Assembly: GCA_921293015.1 (NCBI GenBank)
Contig: OV121092.1
Location: forward strand, 5,834,001 to 5,898,000
Direction: 5' to 3'
Length of the DNA stretch: 64,000 nt
DNA from: Phorcus lineatus
Taxonomy: Eukaryota; Mollusca; Gastropoda; Trochida; Trochidae
Each line of letters starts with the position of its first letter. Position 1 is the first letter of the stretch. Positions 1 to 12,600 of this stretch are shown piece after piece. The notes below the pieces were generated by a model. The model made no database searches. It saw only the letters and a program-made list of their open reading frames with translations, and was not told the DNA's origin. The translations under genes were made by a program, and so were the position numbers.

Positions 1-159
1 CTACCACTTACATCAGACATTTAACCTTCAACAGTGAACTAGCCCCCACCACTTCCAGGAATATCAAAAATCCCAATCACCTCTGCATGTCCCCCACCAC
101 AATCACAACCACAACCACAACCAAAAACAATCCCACAATCATACACGAATACAGTTGCA

Positions 160-291
160 AATTCCATGGTGCCATGAAAAAGTCATTACTTATCCAAAGT
201 CATAAAATAAAATTCCATGGTACCATGAAAAAGTCATTACTTATCCAAAGTCATAAAATAAAATTCCATGGTACCATGAAAAAGTTATTGC
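160..291. repeat. 51-bp tandem repeat, about 2.6 copies
   Basis: Units starting at 160, 211 and 262 share AATTCCATGGTACCATGAAA and are nearly identical. The open frame across them at 87-347 is a by-product of the repeat. The unit length is a multiple of 3. Confidence 0.9.
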
Positions 292-750
292 CCAAATTTT
301 CACTTAATCCAACACAAATTTGTCATGAAAGTACTTCAAGATTGTAAATATCTATATATACCTGAAATCCTGTGTCTCCACACAGACAATTGCCCTGGTT
401 TCATTATGAAATTTATGACACGGCCAGGAATTTTACAGCCTTGTGATAAAACCACTTGTCCCTGTCACAGGCTTATGAGATAATTATTCTCAATAAAACT
501 TTGCAATGAGACAATAAAATGCGTGATTTTCCATTGAGTGATTAAGTTCAGTTCCTAAATTGATGATGATATAGTTAATAAAAGCTTTGTTTCCCTTTTT
601 ATTGACACTTTTATACAAGTTCAAAGCTAAAGTTCAAATGACGGAGGTTTTGTAATGAAAATTATTCTTTCAAAAAGGAAAGTCATATAATGAATTCTGG
701 ATATTCTTTTATCCAAGATATTGACAATAAATTTATTTGTGTATACAAAC

Positions 751-1040
751 CAAATAACTGACTATATAGACAGTGGCTGTGCAAATATATGTCCTTATAC
801 ACATAACTATAAATTACTTCAGGTAATTGACATTTTATGCATGAAAATGATCCTCTTTTGTTTACTCAGCAAATATTTTAACACTTACATAGAACTGATA
901 TAGAAGAAAATCTGACTTTACAAATAACTGACTACATAGATGGGTGGCTGTACAGATATGTCCTTAAACAAATAACTATTAATTACTTTTAAAAATTAAC
1001 AATTTTATGCATGAAAATGATCTTCTTTTGTTTACTCAGC
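751..1040. repeat. Direct duplication of about 120 bp (751-870 and 921-1040)
   Basis: Both copies start CAAATAACTGACTA and end TTTGTTTACTCAGC, with scattered differences. They are 170 bp apart, so this is an old segmental duplication rather than a satellite. Confidence 0.85.
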
Positions 1041-4000
1041 ACTTACATAGTTTTTTTATAAGCCTGATTTTATTTTGTTGATTTTGTTGAAGATATAGTA
1101 TAAGACTTAATCACCATCACCAAACCTATCTTTTTAAAAAATGAGATTATTTGGAAGAAGGTGAAAAAAACGTACATCAAATTACTTACCTTTCAGAGAC
1201 TTTACCGACAATTCAACCTCAAAAGACATCTCAATTGTAGTCTTAAGACTAAAATTCATAGATACACATACAAGTCCAGAAAAAAGGAAATGTATATTCA
1301 TTAAGAGATTGAAAATTAATACGAATCCATTCAACCTTCAAAATCATAAATCACTTCAAGAACATCGGAAGTTCTTATAAAAGCCCATCAACAACTCAAC
1401 AACACTGTTGTTTTTGTGACCTAAGTCCTAAAATACATAATCCTAAAATACCGTTGTTGAAAGCTGCTTGTGTCAACCATATGCTGAGCAAGCAAATGAC
1501 GTAAGTATCACTCAACTAAAATAGATTCGTGTCAATATTATATTCTTGTCCATTTCTCCTCAAGCTATCACAAAGTTTTTTTATTACTACACAAAACATG
1601 ATTTTGTATTTTGAAATATTTATAAATATTTAGCATATGTATATATTTTCAAAAATAGAAGAGTAAATTCATATCTTAAACAAGCTAAGGCAAAATAGCT
1701 CAAATAAATTCAACACTGCAAATAGGATTTTCTTGTTCGTTTTTATCTATGATATCACGACCAGTTTCATAAAAAAAAAGGTACTTTAATAAATCAGAAG
1801 AAAATCTCACAAAAACTTATTTATAATGATCAAATTAACAAACACATGGTACCAAACCACAGATCCAAGTTGTTGACAATTTGTAATTATTTAAACTCAG
1901 GCAGATTTTTTGATAGAGGAATCTCACACAAACAGAATAACAATATCGTAATCCATATTGAACATTTCAAATTTACCCATAAATATCCTAACTCTCTATA
2001 TTTGCAGTGTGCATGAAACTATTCAAGAAATTGAAATAATTCCTTTTATCGATCAAATTTCATAAGCACTTGGTAAGTCTTAAATATGTTACATCAGAAA
2101 TAGACAAGCATCTGTGTAATACCGTTGACCACTAGAGGAACACTTCAGCTTCCATTATCTACGTTCAAGCACTTCTTAGACTTCTTTGAGTGAAGACTCG
2201 TTGTCATTTCGTGATCGTCACGATATCTTTGATCACCGTAATTGAATCAACTTGTACAATCAATATCCCTCCTTCAATACTTGCTGTGTTCTGCAGACTG
2301 AAGCACAATCTCTATACCTATGTAATGGATGCCTGTTAGATCATGCCATTACAGTTTGCACATAAATACCGGAACATTTGATACACGTGTAGAGATTCTT
2401 TGAAGGGTATTTAGAAGTGGCATGCATAAAAACAGCAAGATTCCTAAGTGACAACTTTTTTATTGTGAAAATTGCTTTTTTATACATGAATATTATTCTT
2501 TGTCTATTCAGCACAAATTTACATAAAAAAGATTTTTAAATTATTTAATTTTGACATTTGTTGATTAATGATCATTGATGTACGATATGATAAGATCATG
2601 ATATTTTTCTTTCTGAAAATGCTGAGATGGACTAAAGATGTTATTTTAGAAATGAAGAGCCACTTGTATTTGTATCCAATGGATTTTGACTTAACACTTC
2701 ATATGATTTGAACACTACAGAAATGGGTAGCGTCATCAAAATCAAAATGAAATAATTTTTAGATATTGATTCAAGAATTTACAAATAAACTATGTTGCTC
2801 TTTTGCCTTATTTATGCTCAAGCAGTAAAGACACACCTATCACATATTATTCACAAATTATTGCATTCTTTGCACATAATTGTACATGAGGTTCTCACTA
2901 AGAACAAAATCTCAACAACAAACTCATTGATTTTTCACGCAAATTACCTGGAGATTGCGGAGTCTTTGTTTGACTCCACTGTAAGACTGGGGTATAACTA
3001 CCCTATCTATTATTCATCCGTGCCTTTCTACTGCTAGAGAGATCCCTGACAAGAAAAGCTCTTGAAATATATACACGACACCACCAAGACATCTATACTC
3101 CATCAATACATAACAAACAGTTAATTATTAATTTTTAACAGTCGTGAGAAGACAATATGACCTATGTTTTATTCACAGCCCAACTCCTTTTATTTTTCAA
3201 ATATTTGTATGTATCATTAATATTTTCTTTGACTTGATGGTAGTCATTGTGATTTTTCGTATAAATCTTATAACCGTTATGTAGATTTTCTATTGTTGAA
3301 CTAATAAGTTTGCAAATTGGGAGTTTCAGTTGTCAAGAAAAAAAAAATGTGTCGCAGAACCTTACAAACGTTGAAGGAATTTATTCATTCAAATAACACA
3401 TTTGTGGCTGACAAGATAGATACTTAGAAAATAGGTCAACAAATTAAGAGCAAGGTGTTCAACAATACTGACAAAAACATATTGTTTAATCAAATCAAAT
3501 TTCTTATAACTATACAAATTTAATCTTTTTAAGTTGGAGCTTCCTAACCTTTGCCCCCCCTCCCCCCCTTCCCTCTTCTCATGAGTCCCTACAATGGCAT
3601 AGTTAAACAGGGATGTGAGAAATTTACAAATCATTGCAAATTCATTACCACAATTGATTCACACTTAAATGGCAACATGCAGTTTTTGCTTATTCCAACA
3701 CCGTAGTCACTGATGACAGGTATTCAGGTTGAGAAATAAGATGATATTCAACTGAAATAAGATTCATTTTGAAAAAAACTGATATTTGATAAGAAATTTT
3801 TTCAACAAATAATTTTTAAACAAAAGTGCTATAGTGCCTTTAAATCAAACATATTCCAATGTCTTCAAAAGCAGTGTTCCAAAGCATTTTGAACAAAATG
3901 AGAACCTTTATCTGTAGCAAAAATCAATGGAGAAACATTGCCTCAAAATAGTTGCATCCCAGACTAAAGTGAAAGTCTTTGTAAGTAGGATTCTTCCTCT

Positions 4001-5354
4001 GCGCTTGCCCAGGGGTAGAAAAAATCTATAGGAAAGAAAAGTTAACACTATTCCCTTCACCCTTGACTGTACGACTCAATTCAAAATGTAATTAAGTACA
4101 CAGTCAAAGTAACGCAGTCCGTAGATGCAATTTTCAGTGGAACATGCCAATTCAGCACTTTCTACAATTGATGGGTTCATGGGCATCTTGGCTTAGACGA
4201 TGACGATTGGTTTCTTCTTTTTATGATCAATAGCCAATTGCAGTAACTCTCTTGATTGGTATACTTTCAAACTGCTTTGAGTAAAACATATGGTTTTGGT
4301 TTGTCTTTTTGGTTGAATAAGACAAACAAAAATCAATGCTTCTGGTATATAGTTTACTTGAATTTTTTACTTATCCAGGAAATGTACCTTTCAAGTATTT
4401 CATCATCTATCTGACAAACATACTCATTATACAATGATTACATCAGAACATGATTTAGTAATATTTTTTCAATTTGCAACTTTATCATTTACTTTTGTTG
4501 CACTTACAAAACATTGACTACACTATGATGGAATAACATTATCTATCTTGCTTTTTTCTACAAAATTTTATACTTTTCTTTACTTAGGTCCCTTCAAGTT
4601 TCTTATAGGGTCAATCCTGTATAGCAATGGAGAGATTTTTAAAAATTGTGCTAGGCCCAGGGTTGTCGAGGATCACTCAGCAATTAATGTTGCCTTCTCA
4701 AGGTTTCATTTGCCTGATTTCATGTTTTTCATTTAAAGCTTTAATGTTCCGTTGTCAAGAGTGAAGTTTTATATTGTAGTTTCAATATTTAATAAGCACA
4801 GTTTTGTCTGAAATTCTGATCTTGCACAAACTAACATTTGTCACGGTGCAGAGGATTTTCAAATTGCGGAATCGTTCTGAAGGTCATTGTCTTCATGGAA
4901 GAACATTCCATCTCAAATAACATCCATATACTGTCATGAAATTAAACTGCTTCATATTTCCATATTGAGGTTTAGTTTAGCAATGACAGGGAGATATCTA
5001 TCCTTTATAATGAATTGCAGTCCAGTATGTATTACATGTTTAATCTATGACTAGGTTTCCTGCATGGAAAAGGTAATATTTATGGTAATAACTTATTCCG
5101 TTTGATTGAATTAATATCAACACTGAAATGGACTGAAGTCCTAGAGCCGACATCTGTTATTTCATTCCCATTACAATCATTGATGATAAAAATTTCTCTC
5201 ATGACTTCAAATAATATTCCTATCGACATCAAACCCTATCAGTGGTGATATTTACTGATACTGTTTGACAATTATAAATATTGATTATGAGACGTATGCT
5301 CCCATTCTTATCAAAGAGATTATATTAATAGCAGAAATGTTAGAATGATAGTTT

Positions 5355-5727
5355 ATACCATATTCGACGCAATACGTGCCCACTTCCTACCAGCGCCCCC
5401 TATAGCCACATTTGTAACCGAATTAGCGACCACTTCTCATAACTTTCCCTTTGTAGTAAAGCAAGGCAACTTCATTGAAATCATGAGTCTCGCTATTTCT
5501 TCCATTAGTCAGGAAGCTTTATTTCAAGTAAACTTCTTGTATATACACGTCTGTCGTCATATCGTGGCAAGCAAAGACTTTAAACACAAATCTATTATGA
5601 ACATATATAGTTGGAAGAATTTGTTCTTGTTTTATTCTCTTGATTTCCATGTAGAGTGATTTTAATAAGTGCCCTTTCATTAAAATTTTTAAAGCACCAA
5701 GGGTGTTTAATGCATCGAATATGGTAA
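5355..5727. mobile_element. Inverted-repeat element (MITE-like), 373 bp
   Basis: The left end ATACCATATTCGACGCA is mirrored at the right end, where the complement reads TTACCATATTCGATGCA. The interior has no transposase frame; the 104-aa open frame at 5,345-5,659 starts 10 bp before the left end and lies almost wholly inside the element, without recognisable domains. Target-site duplications are not clear. Confidence 0.6.
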
Positions 5728-6840
5728 TACGATGAGTGCGAGTAACATGTAAAGTCGTACAAAGTTTAAAGCATCAAACACAAGTTACAGGTACTGTAGC
5801 ACATTTTGGGGGGAAATAAAGGGATATCACATAGGAAAGTAAATGTTCCCAATTGCAAGAGAATTATTTTTCTTTGAGTAACATTTACTAATTCTAAATC
5901 ATGTACTTGTTTCTTTTGTTGACAATCTTATTATGTCATACCTGTATATATACATATATATTACAGTTCCTCTATATGCCATTCATGTTTGACAACGATA
6001 CAAGAATCTGTATTGAAACATTGCAAATCTCAGAATAAAGAAGTTGTCATCAATAAATATTTGTACTTACTAAAGAACTATATTAGGAAACAGAAGCAGG
6101 ACGTCTACCAATTTACATATTGTAAACATTAGTTGTTTTCCACCACTTAGTAATGAAGATGTTCTTGTAGGGATATTTAATCATCAAAATTCCTTAATTT
6201 TCCAGTAGAATCCTCATCATAGTTTTTACTACTCTTAGTAAATTTCACCGTAGGTTTCATAAAACTGCTTCAGAGGGGTTGAATATAGCCTTATAAATGA
6301 TAACTGATGTAACAAAATGTTATAAAAATACATAAAGTATTCCAACAATTATAATAATTTGGTAACAAGATCATATCATTACACGACGATCAATTCACAA
6401 AACATAACAGTGATAGATTACAATTCCAATAACATCCTGTTCAATTGCGAAAAAATATGCTGAATTGGCGAAGCAATACCATCCGAAGCGAGCAATTTTA
6501 AGAGAGAAAAAAGAACATGAATAATTTCTGGTCTTGTTCTCTTCAATTGGCCAAATGCTATTGATTATTAAGGTCTCATGGTAAATACTGCACATAACCA
6601 ACCCGCCCTCAAACTACATTTTCTGCAGTGTTGATGAAAAATTCATAGCCTGGGCCTACAATACTTTTATTAATCTGCAATTAGACAAACGACATATATA
6701 CACATGATTAAGTGTTTTGTACTCAACTTATATGCCAATTAATTCCACTGATATCGTCATCAGATTGCTACATTGTTGTCGCTCATTGATTCTGGCATCA
6801 TTATTAGATTATGATGCGAGCGCATGGGATGATGGCGGTT

Positions 6841-7225
6841 GGATACTGAATTCTCCTGGGTGACTAGCTAGGATATGCTATTTGGTACAACATGGTAGTT
6901 GGGATTCGTTATTATTCAATAAGAATATACGTCTCTTCATATGAATTACCTTGGATAATTATATGGACTGAATTCTCCTGGGTGACTAGCTAGGATATGC
7001 TATTTGGTATATAATGATAGTTTGGATTCTAATTATTCAAAAAGAATCTATGGATAACCTTGGATAATCATTTGGACTGAATATTCTTATTTTAGACTAG
7101 CTTGGATATGCTGTATGGTCTATAACATGGATGTTGGGATCTGTTATTATTCAATACGTCTCTTCAAATGAATTACCTTGGGTGATAATATGAACTGGAC
7201 TTTCTTATGTAAGACTAGCAAAGAT
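6841..7225. repeat. Degenerate tandem repeat, about 110-120 bp, three to four copies
   Basis: Units begin near 6,844, 6,963, 7,072 and 7,189 with versions of GGACTGAATTCTCCTGGGTG, then GACTAGCTAGGATATGCTAT and an A/T-rich tail containing TTATTATTCAAT. The first two units are closest; the fourth is truncated. Confidence 0.85.
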
Positions 7226-7963
7226 GTAAAATTGCATTCTGTGACTATCTTGGTCTTTTAACCCATAACATGTGCCCATCTTTGGTGATTACATCATCCT
7301 CAAAAGTTAGATTGAGGGAGTAGAGATTTTCTCTGGTGGTCTTGGGTTTGTCCTTCATGAAAATGTATCAGAAAAAAATCATTTAACACAGTATTCAAAG
7401 AAACTCTCTCAAATTCTATCCACAATTCTCCTACAAAAATCATCTCTGGCGGCTGAATGACATCTGGTTAATTTCTTTGTTAGGGCATCTTCATCCTACA
7501 ATTATATGCTTCTTGTCAGATGAATTATCCTTGAAAAGTTCAGAACACCTTTCTTTTAGACTTAAGATTGTATTTCAGCAAACCATTAGAGAAACACATC
7601 AAGTAAACACTGATCATCAGTGATATGCATTTGCTAATCTTGCAATAATTATATCATTCTTGGAGTGATATATGATACACACTAAAAAAAATTCTGTTTG
7701 ACAAGTCCGGACATTACATCATACTCTCTTCTGTGAACCATCATTCAAAAAACAACACGATACTCTTGCCAAATAAAAAATCCATGAAACATAGTACAGA
7801 TGTTATAACTGTAATCCCCTGAGTAAGACCATGACATTACTTGCTGAAACTATTTTTGCAAATATAAATTATATATGTTACTTCTCATCAAATAAGCTGG
7901 TCTTGAAAGTTGTATAGAATCACATTATCTAGACTTGACATGCTAGAAGATTGAACTTGTATG

Positions 7964-8038
7964 TTCGAAGCTCTCTTAGTGCTAAGACAGTCGTAAGTAC
8001 CATACCTATGACTATCTTAGCGCTAAGAGAGCTTCGAA
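7964..8038. repeat. Fold-back (hairpin) element, copy 1
   Basis: The arms TTCGAAGCTCTCTTAGTGCT and its near complement (TAGCGCTAAGAGAGCTTCGAA) flank a short loop. A related copy lies at 27,602-27,694, so this is a dispersed palindromic repeat. Confidence 0.85.
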
Positions 8039-8805
8039 AATCTAGGACCAGTTTTTTTATTTGTGAAAACTCTAAGAGGTATTTTCAGCAGAGACTGTAT
8101 ATTTTTGCAATGATACTGTAGATATTTGCAGAAAGATTGGTTCCCATTAAAAAGACAATGGTACTTCACAGCAAAAATAATAATCGTTGAAACATTATTA
8201 ATGTTCAAGTGTCGTTTAAGCCTTATCTATCAATATTATCACTTCTAACCTTACCCATGCTGAGCTGTTCAGGTTCAGGTTCAGTTATGGAGTAATGATG
8301 ATCCCCCATATTGAACATTCATTCAGATTTACATAATCCTTAAAAGACGGCAGATCTCAAATCTATAATCCTCATAATGTCACAAATAACAAACCCTCTG
8401 ACATACAAACATACAAATCAAAAGATTTCAAACCATAAAGGAATTTCATTAAATTACTTATAAGATAGAATTCACACACCTCTCCCAAGAGGATAAGAGC
8501 AAACAGACTCAATGACAACATGAATGAGCCAGAATATAGGAATATAACACCAGATTTTTTAAGCAGATTAAGCTGCCTGCACAGCCCCATAAAACATCCT
8601 GGTTATAAGATCACTGTATACTTGCGTAATAAAAGATGGCCAGTAAAGCCTGGGATATGAGATGGTCAGAGACCTCTATATCAATCCAAAGTGATGGAGC
8701 AACCAAGGCGGGTCAATAATAAAAATTGCTATTATACAGGGAAAGATTAACCTGGGATTAAATATGGTCAGAAACGTCCTGAGCACTATTTTTTATGATG
8801 GGACG

Positions 8806-9045
8806 ACCCATACACAGGACTTTTGTATCACCACCCATACTTATAGATTTTCAAAGTACAGGTCGTTAGTATCATCCATACAGACAGATATCCCAAAACT
8901 ATGATCTCTGTATCCCCATCCTTGCAGATGAATAATCTTTGTATCATCCATACAGACAGATATCCCAAAAACAGTGCCTTTGTATCATCCCTACTGTTAG
9001 ATACTCCTATCATCCATACTGATAGATATTCCAATATCTGGATTT
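8806..9045. repeat. Minisatellite with CATCCATACAGACAGATATC
   Basis: Three to four degenerate units contain TATCATCCATACAGACAGAT followed by ATCCCAAAA. The minus-strand open frame at 8,828-9,034 has a matching internal repeat (YLSVWMI) and is explained by it. Confidence 0.85.
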
Positions 9046-9572
9046 CCTTATCACTTAGTATAGTATGTATTATATAGTATGAAAACCTAAAACTGAATAC
9101 AACACAGAAGCAAGCACATTTTTGCCATTGTGTTTGCTATAACTGACGTAACCTGTAATAAAACATTCAGTTAGGAATTGTATTTAGCTCTGACTGTTCT
9201 CTCCCTCCATGAGCCTATAGGACATCCCGGTAACATCCCCTGATCTAACAACATTAGGTGTGGAGAGCTTGCCCCTTGGTGTGAGCTGTACTTTCAGTAA
9301 GGAGTGAGTCTATTGCTTCAGCCCACTAAGATTACACCATCTCAACCCTGTCAACTGCAGAACCACATCCTCTCCCAGCCTACAGGACATCCCAGATACA
9401 GCCCTTGATGGACCTCCGCTGTACAATCTGGCTGGTGAAAGCCTGTGAAGACAGCTGTCCTCGTTGTGTCGCTGAGAGTCTGCCGCAGCACACACGACAA
9501 GCTTGCTCGGAGACGTTCACTGTCTCCACTCACACACACACCAACATACAGAACACACACATGTGCACTTAC

Positions 9573-9672
9573 CGTAGTGAGTTCCTCGGATCCCGGGGCA
9601 GAACCACCACTGGAGTAGTACAGTACGCTGTCCTAGCTCCGAAGTTATCCAGAATTGAAACCTCCAGGAGTA
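9573..9672 (-). CDS. Exon 22: REJ module, VSILDNFGA segment
   Basis: Acceptor ATCCAATTGCAG, donor GTAAGT; phase 1 in, 2 out, 100 nt. It encodes LLEVSILDNFGARTAYCTTP, then VVVLPRDPRNSL. The V-x-I-x-D-x-x-G-A-x-T pattern directly follows the N-Y-x-V step in REJ modules, and the phase fits exon 21 exactly. The next exon must start with one base that completes CG|N. I could not find a convincing one in 1-9,572. Confidence 0.88.
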
Positions 9673-12600
9673 CTGCAATTGGATGAAATGGTTAGGGTCA
9701 ATATTAGCACAAGAAAAATCCATATTCAACAGCGCTGGGTGAACAGTTTCATCCGCAGACAGCTGCGGGCCGGCCGGACATTGCAATCCTTCGGCCGGTC
9801 GTGCTGAAAAAACAAGACTTTGCTGCACTGTTTACTTACGTCAGTCGGTCAATTTCATTCTCTATTGATTTTGAGACAAGCCTTAGATTTGAATCTTGTT
9901 GGAGAGCTAAGCAAACTGACTATATCAGATTGGTGGATATAGGATGGCCCGTCATCCTTCTCCCTGTCACTGTAGCTAACCCATGCTACCGGACTACAGG
10001 AGATCACTGGATATAGCTCCGTCCTTATGATATCTCCCTCATTGGTGTTCCCACGCTACCGGACTACATCAGACTGTTGGAAATAACCAGGTTATTTCCA
10101 TTCTCATTCTCACTAATTATCACATATCCAATTGTTGATTTTTATCATCGGATTCTCGGAAATCCTCCCACAATCATATCACCTTCCACATTCACTTTCA
10201 GAATCAATTTCATAACTGTTATATTTCCTATTACTATCTTTGTCACCTTTCCGTGAAAACTATCCCTATCTCTCCTGTGGCTTTGACTCTCCTATGGCTT
10301 ACCAAATCCTCAAATTTCTCTCCCAAATGGCCTGGACTACCATATCCATCCAAACACTAGTTTAACATTCTGGACTTCTCATATCTTCCAGGGTGTCTGC
10401 AGATATTGGTAGGACTACCCTTTCACCTCCCACACTTGTATCACATCTTGGACAGTAACTCATATTCACCCGGACTCCCTACTGATGTTGCCCTATCACA
10501 TTGCCTATCGCACTGGTCTCCCCTCTGGGACATTTCATATATCTTTGACTACTTTATCACCTCCTACACTCGTTTCACATCTTGGACTGTAACTCATATT
10601 CACCCGGACTGCCTACAGATATTGGCTATCACACTCGGACTTCTTGTATATCTGGGTCTGCCTACAGATATTGCTAGGACTACCCTTTCACCTCCCACAC
10701 TTCCATTACATCTTGGACTGTAACTCATATTCCCCCGGATTCCCTACTGATATTGCCCTATCATATATCGCCTCTAACACTGATATCCAATCTCGGACTC
10801 CTCGTATATCTGGGTCTGCCTACAGATATTGCTTAGACTACCCTTTCACCTCCCACACTTCCATTACATCTTGGACTGTAACTCATATTCCCCCCCCCCG
10901 GGTTCCCTACTGATATTGCCCTATCATATATCGCCTCTAACACTGATATCCAATCTCGGACTCCTTGTATATCTGGGTCTGCCTACAGATATTGCTTAGA
11001 CTATCCTTTCACCTCCCACACTTGTATCACATCTTGGACTGTAACTCATATTCACCCAGACTGCCTACAGATATTGCCTTTCACACTGATATCCCATCTC
11101 TGACTCCTCTTATATCTGGGACTGCCTACAGATATTGCTAAGACTACCCTTTCACCTCCCACACTTGTATCACATCTTGGACTGTAACTCATATTCACCC
11201 GGACTCCCTACTGATGTCACATCACCTATCACACTGGTATCCCATCTCAGACTCTTAATATATCTTGGACTGCCTACAGTTATTGCTGGGACTACTTTAA
11301 AACCTCCAACACTTTCATCACATCCCGGACTCTGTCAGATATTTGTCTGGACTCCCTACTGATATCGCCCTGATGGTCGTATCGCCTGCCACAATGGTAT
11401 TAAATACTGGACTCACCCATATCACCCAGCTCCCTACCAATATCGCCTGGACTGTCATATCATCTACTAGATGCTGCATGGAGCTCGTTGACTAGCAGAG
11501 AGTGCAGAAAGAGTGTAATTAACTTGACGGATTCCCCTATCTTACTGAGCTCCTAACAGCTCGTGTCCCATCTAACTCGAACATGGAATGTGATTACAGC
11601 CCGATATGTAATTAATGGAACTGACAAACATGTCTTCTTGAATTATAAAATCAATTTGGGAAGTCAGTATTGTTTATGCCAAAATGTGAATCTTAATTTT
11701 GGGACCTTGAGATATGAACTAGATCAAATATGATCTAATGAATATTAATTATTAGTAAATTAATTACTTTCTTAAAGATTAACCCTTTTTTTTTTTGATA
11801 GGACGATAGTTATATACATTCTTATGAATTGGACTTTTAGTGTATTTATAACTATACTGTTATAACATAAACAAGTAACATAGGCTTATTTCAGAAATAT
11901 AAGAGTATGATAGTCGTGATAAAATCATGTGAATAAAAATCGATTGGTATTTCATTCAACTACCGGGTAGCAATTCCAGCTTCAATGAGAAACCTCTACA
12001 TTTGCATATGAATGATAAGGAGAAATTGGACATTTGAACACCCAGGAAGAGAGAAATTAACACCTGGTCACAATATTCTCTTCTAATGAAAGTTTCTTAT
12101 TTATACTGTCAAAATGAGAAAATAAATATTTGATATTCAAATATAAACATGAGACTTTAATGATTTGCTTTTAATGTCAACTTTATGTATTTCATTCAAA
12201 GCACTTGATTAATATACTTAGATATGTTTCTTCTCCAAAAATATATGTTATCCAAATATCAAGATCATTAAGTAACATTGTTAGATAAGTATTTCATAAT
12301 ATCTATTTGAATACCATGAAATCACAATATTTTAATTTTATAAAAACATATTATGAATAATATTTGTAAAAGGATAAATGTCCAGAAGTAATAACACACA
12401 AAATGAATTTTATAAACAATAACTTCTCTCAGAATTTGATTTTATATTTTCAGTTAAACAATAAAGGTCTTTAATGACAGGTAGATCAAGCTTACAAGGA
12501 CAAAAGTGCTTTGTATGACAAAGAAAAATCTGGGTACTTACATCTTAGATTTTAGATGGAATGTTAATTTAAATCATTATAAACATTAATTTGCTTTATT

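Larger units (their letters stand above)
1..9572. other. 3'-side intron (incomplete), repeats only
   Basis: AT-rich sequence downstream of the last exon I can place. It holds short tandem repeats, a 373-bp inverted-repeat element, a hairpin element and two minisatellites, each listed separately. A GC-richer patch at 9,200-9,560 has overlapping open frames on both strands but no exon I can defend. No polyadenylation site, GPS or membrane-span-coding exon was recognised. Confidence 0.6.

Noticed and set aside
2944-3037. Possible minus-strand exon between CTCTAGCAG and GTAATT
   Set aside because: All three frames hit stops except a ten-codon piece, and it does not fit the phase or the family.
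5345-5659. 104-codon plus-strand frame as a small gene
   Set aside because: It lies almost wholly inside an inverted-repeat element and has no recognisable domain.
9310-9560. Overlapping open frames on both strands next to exon 22, considered as the next polycystin exon
   Set aside because: Acceptors in range would leave an intron of about 50 bp or have poor pyrimidine tracts, the frames run into stops without a fitting donor, and the residues do not resemble the post-REJ region.
10406-11362. Open frames of 75-105 codons with repeated PFHLPHLYHILD
   Set aside because: Products of the satellite array.
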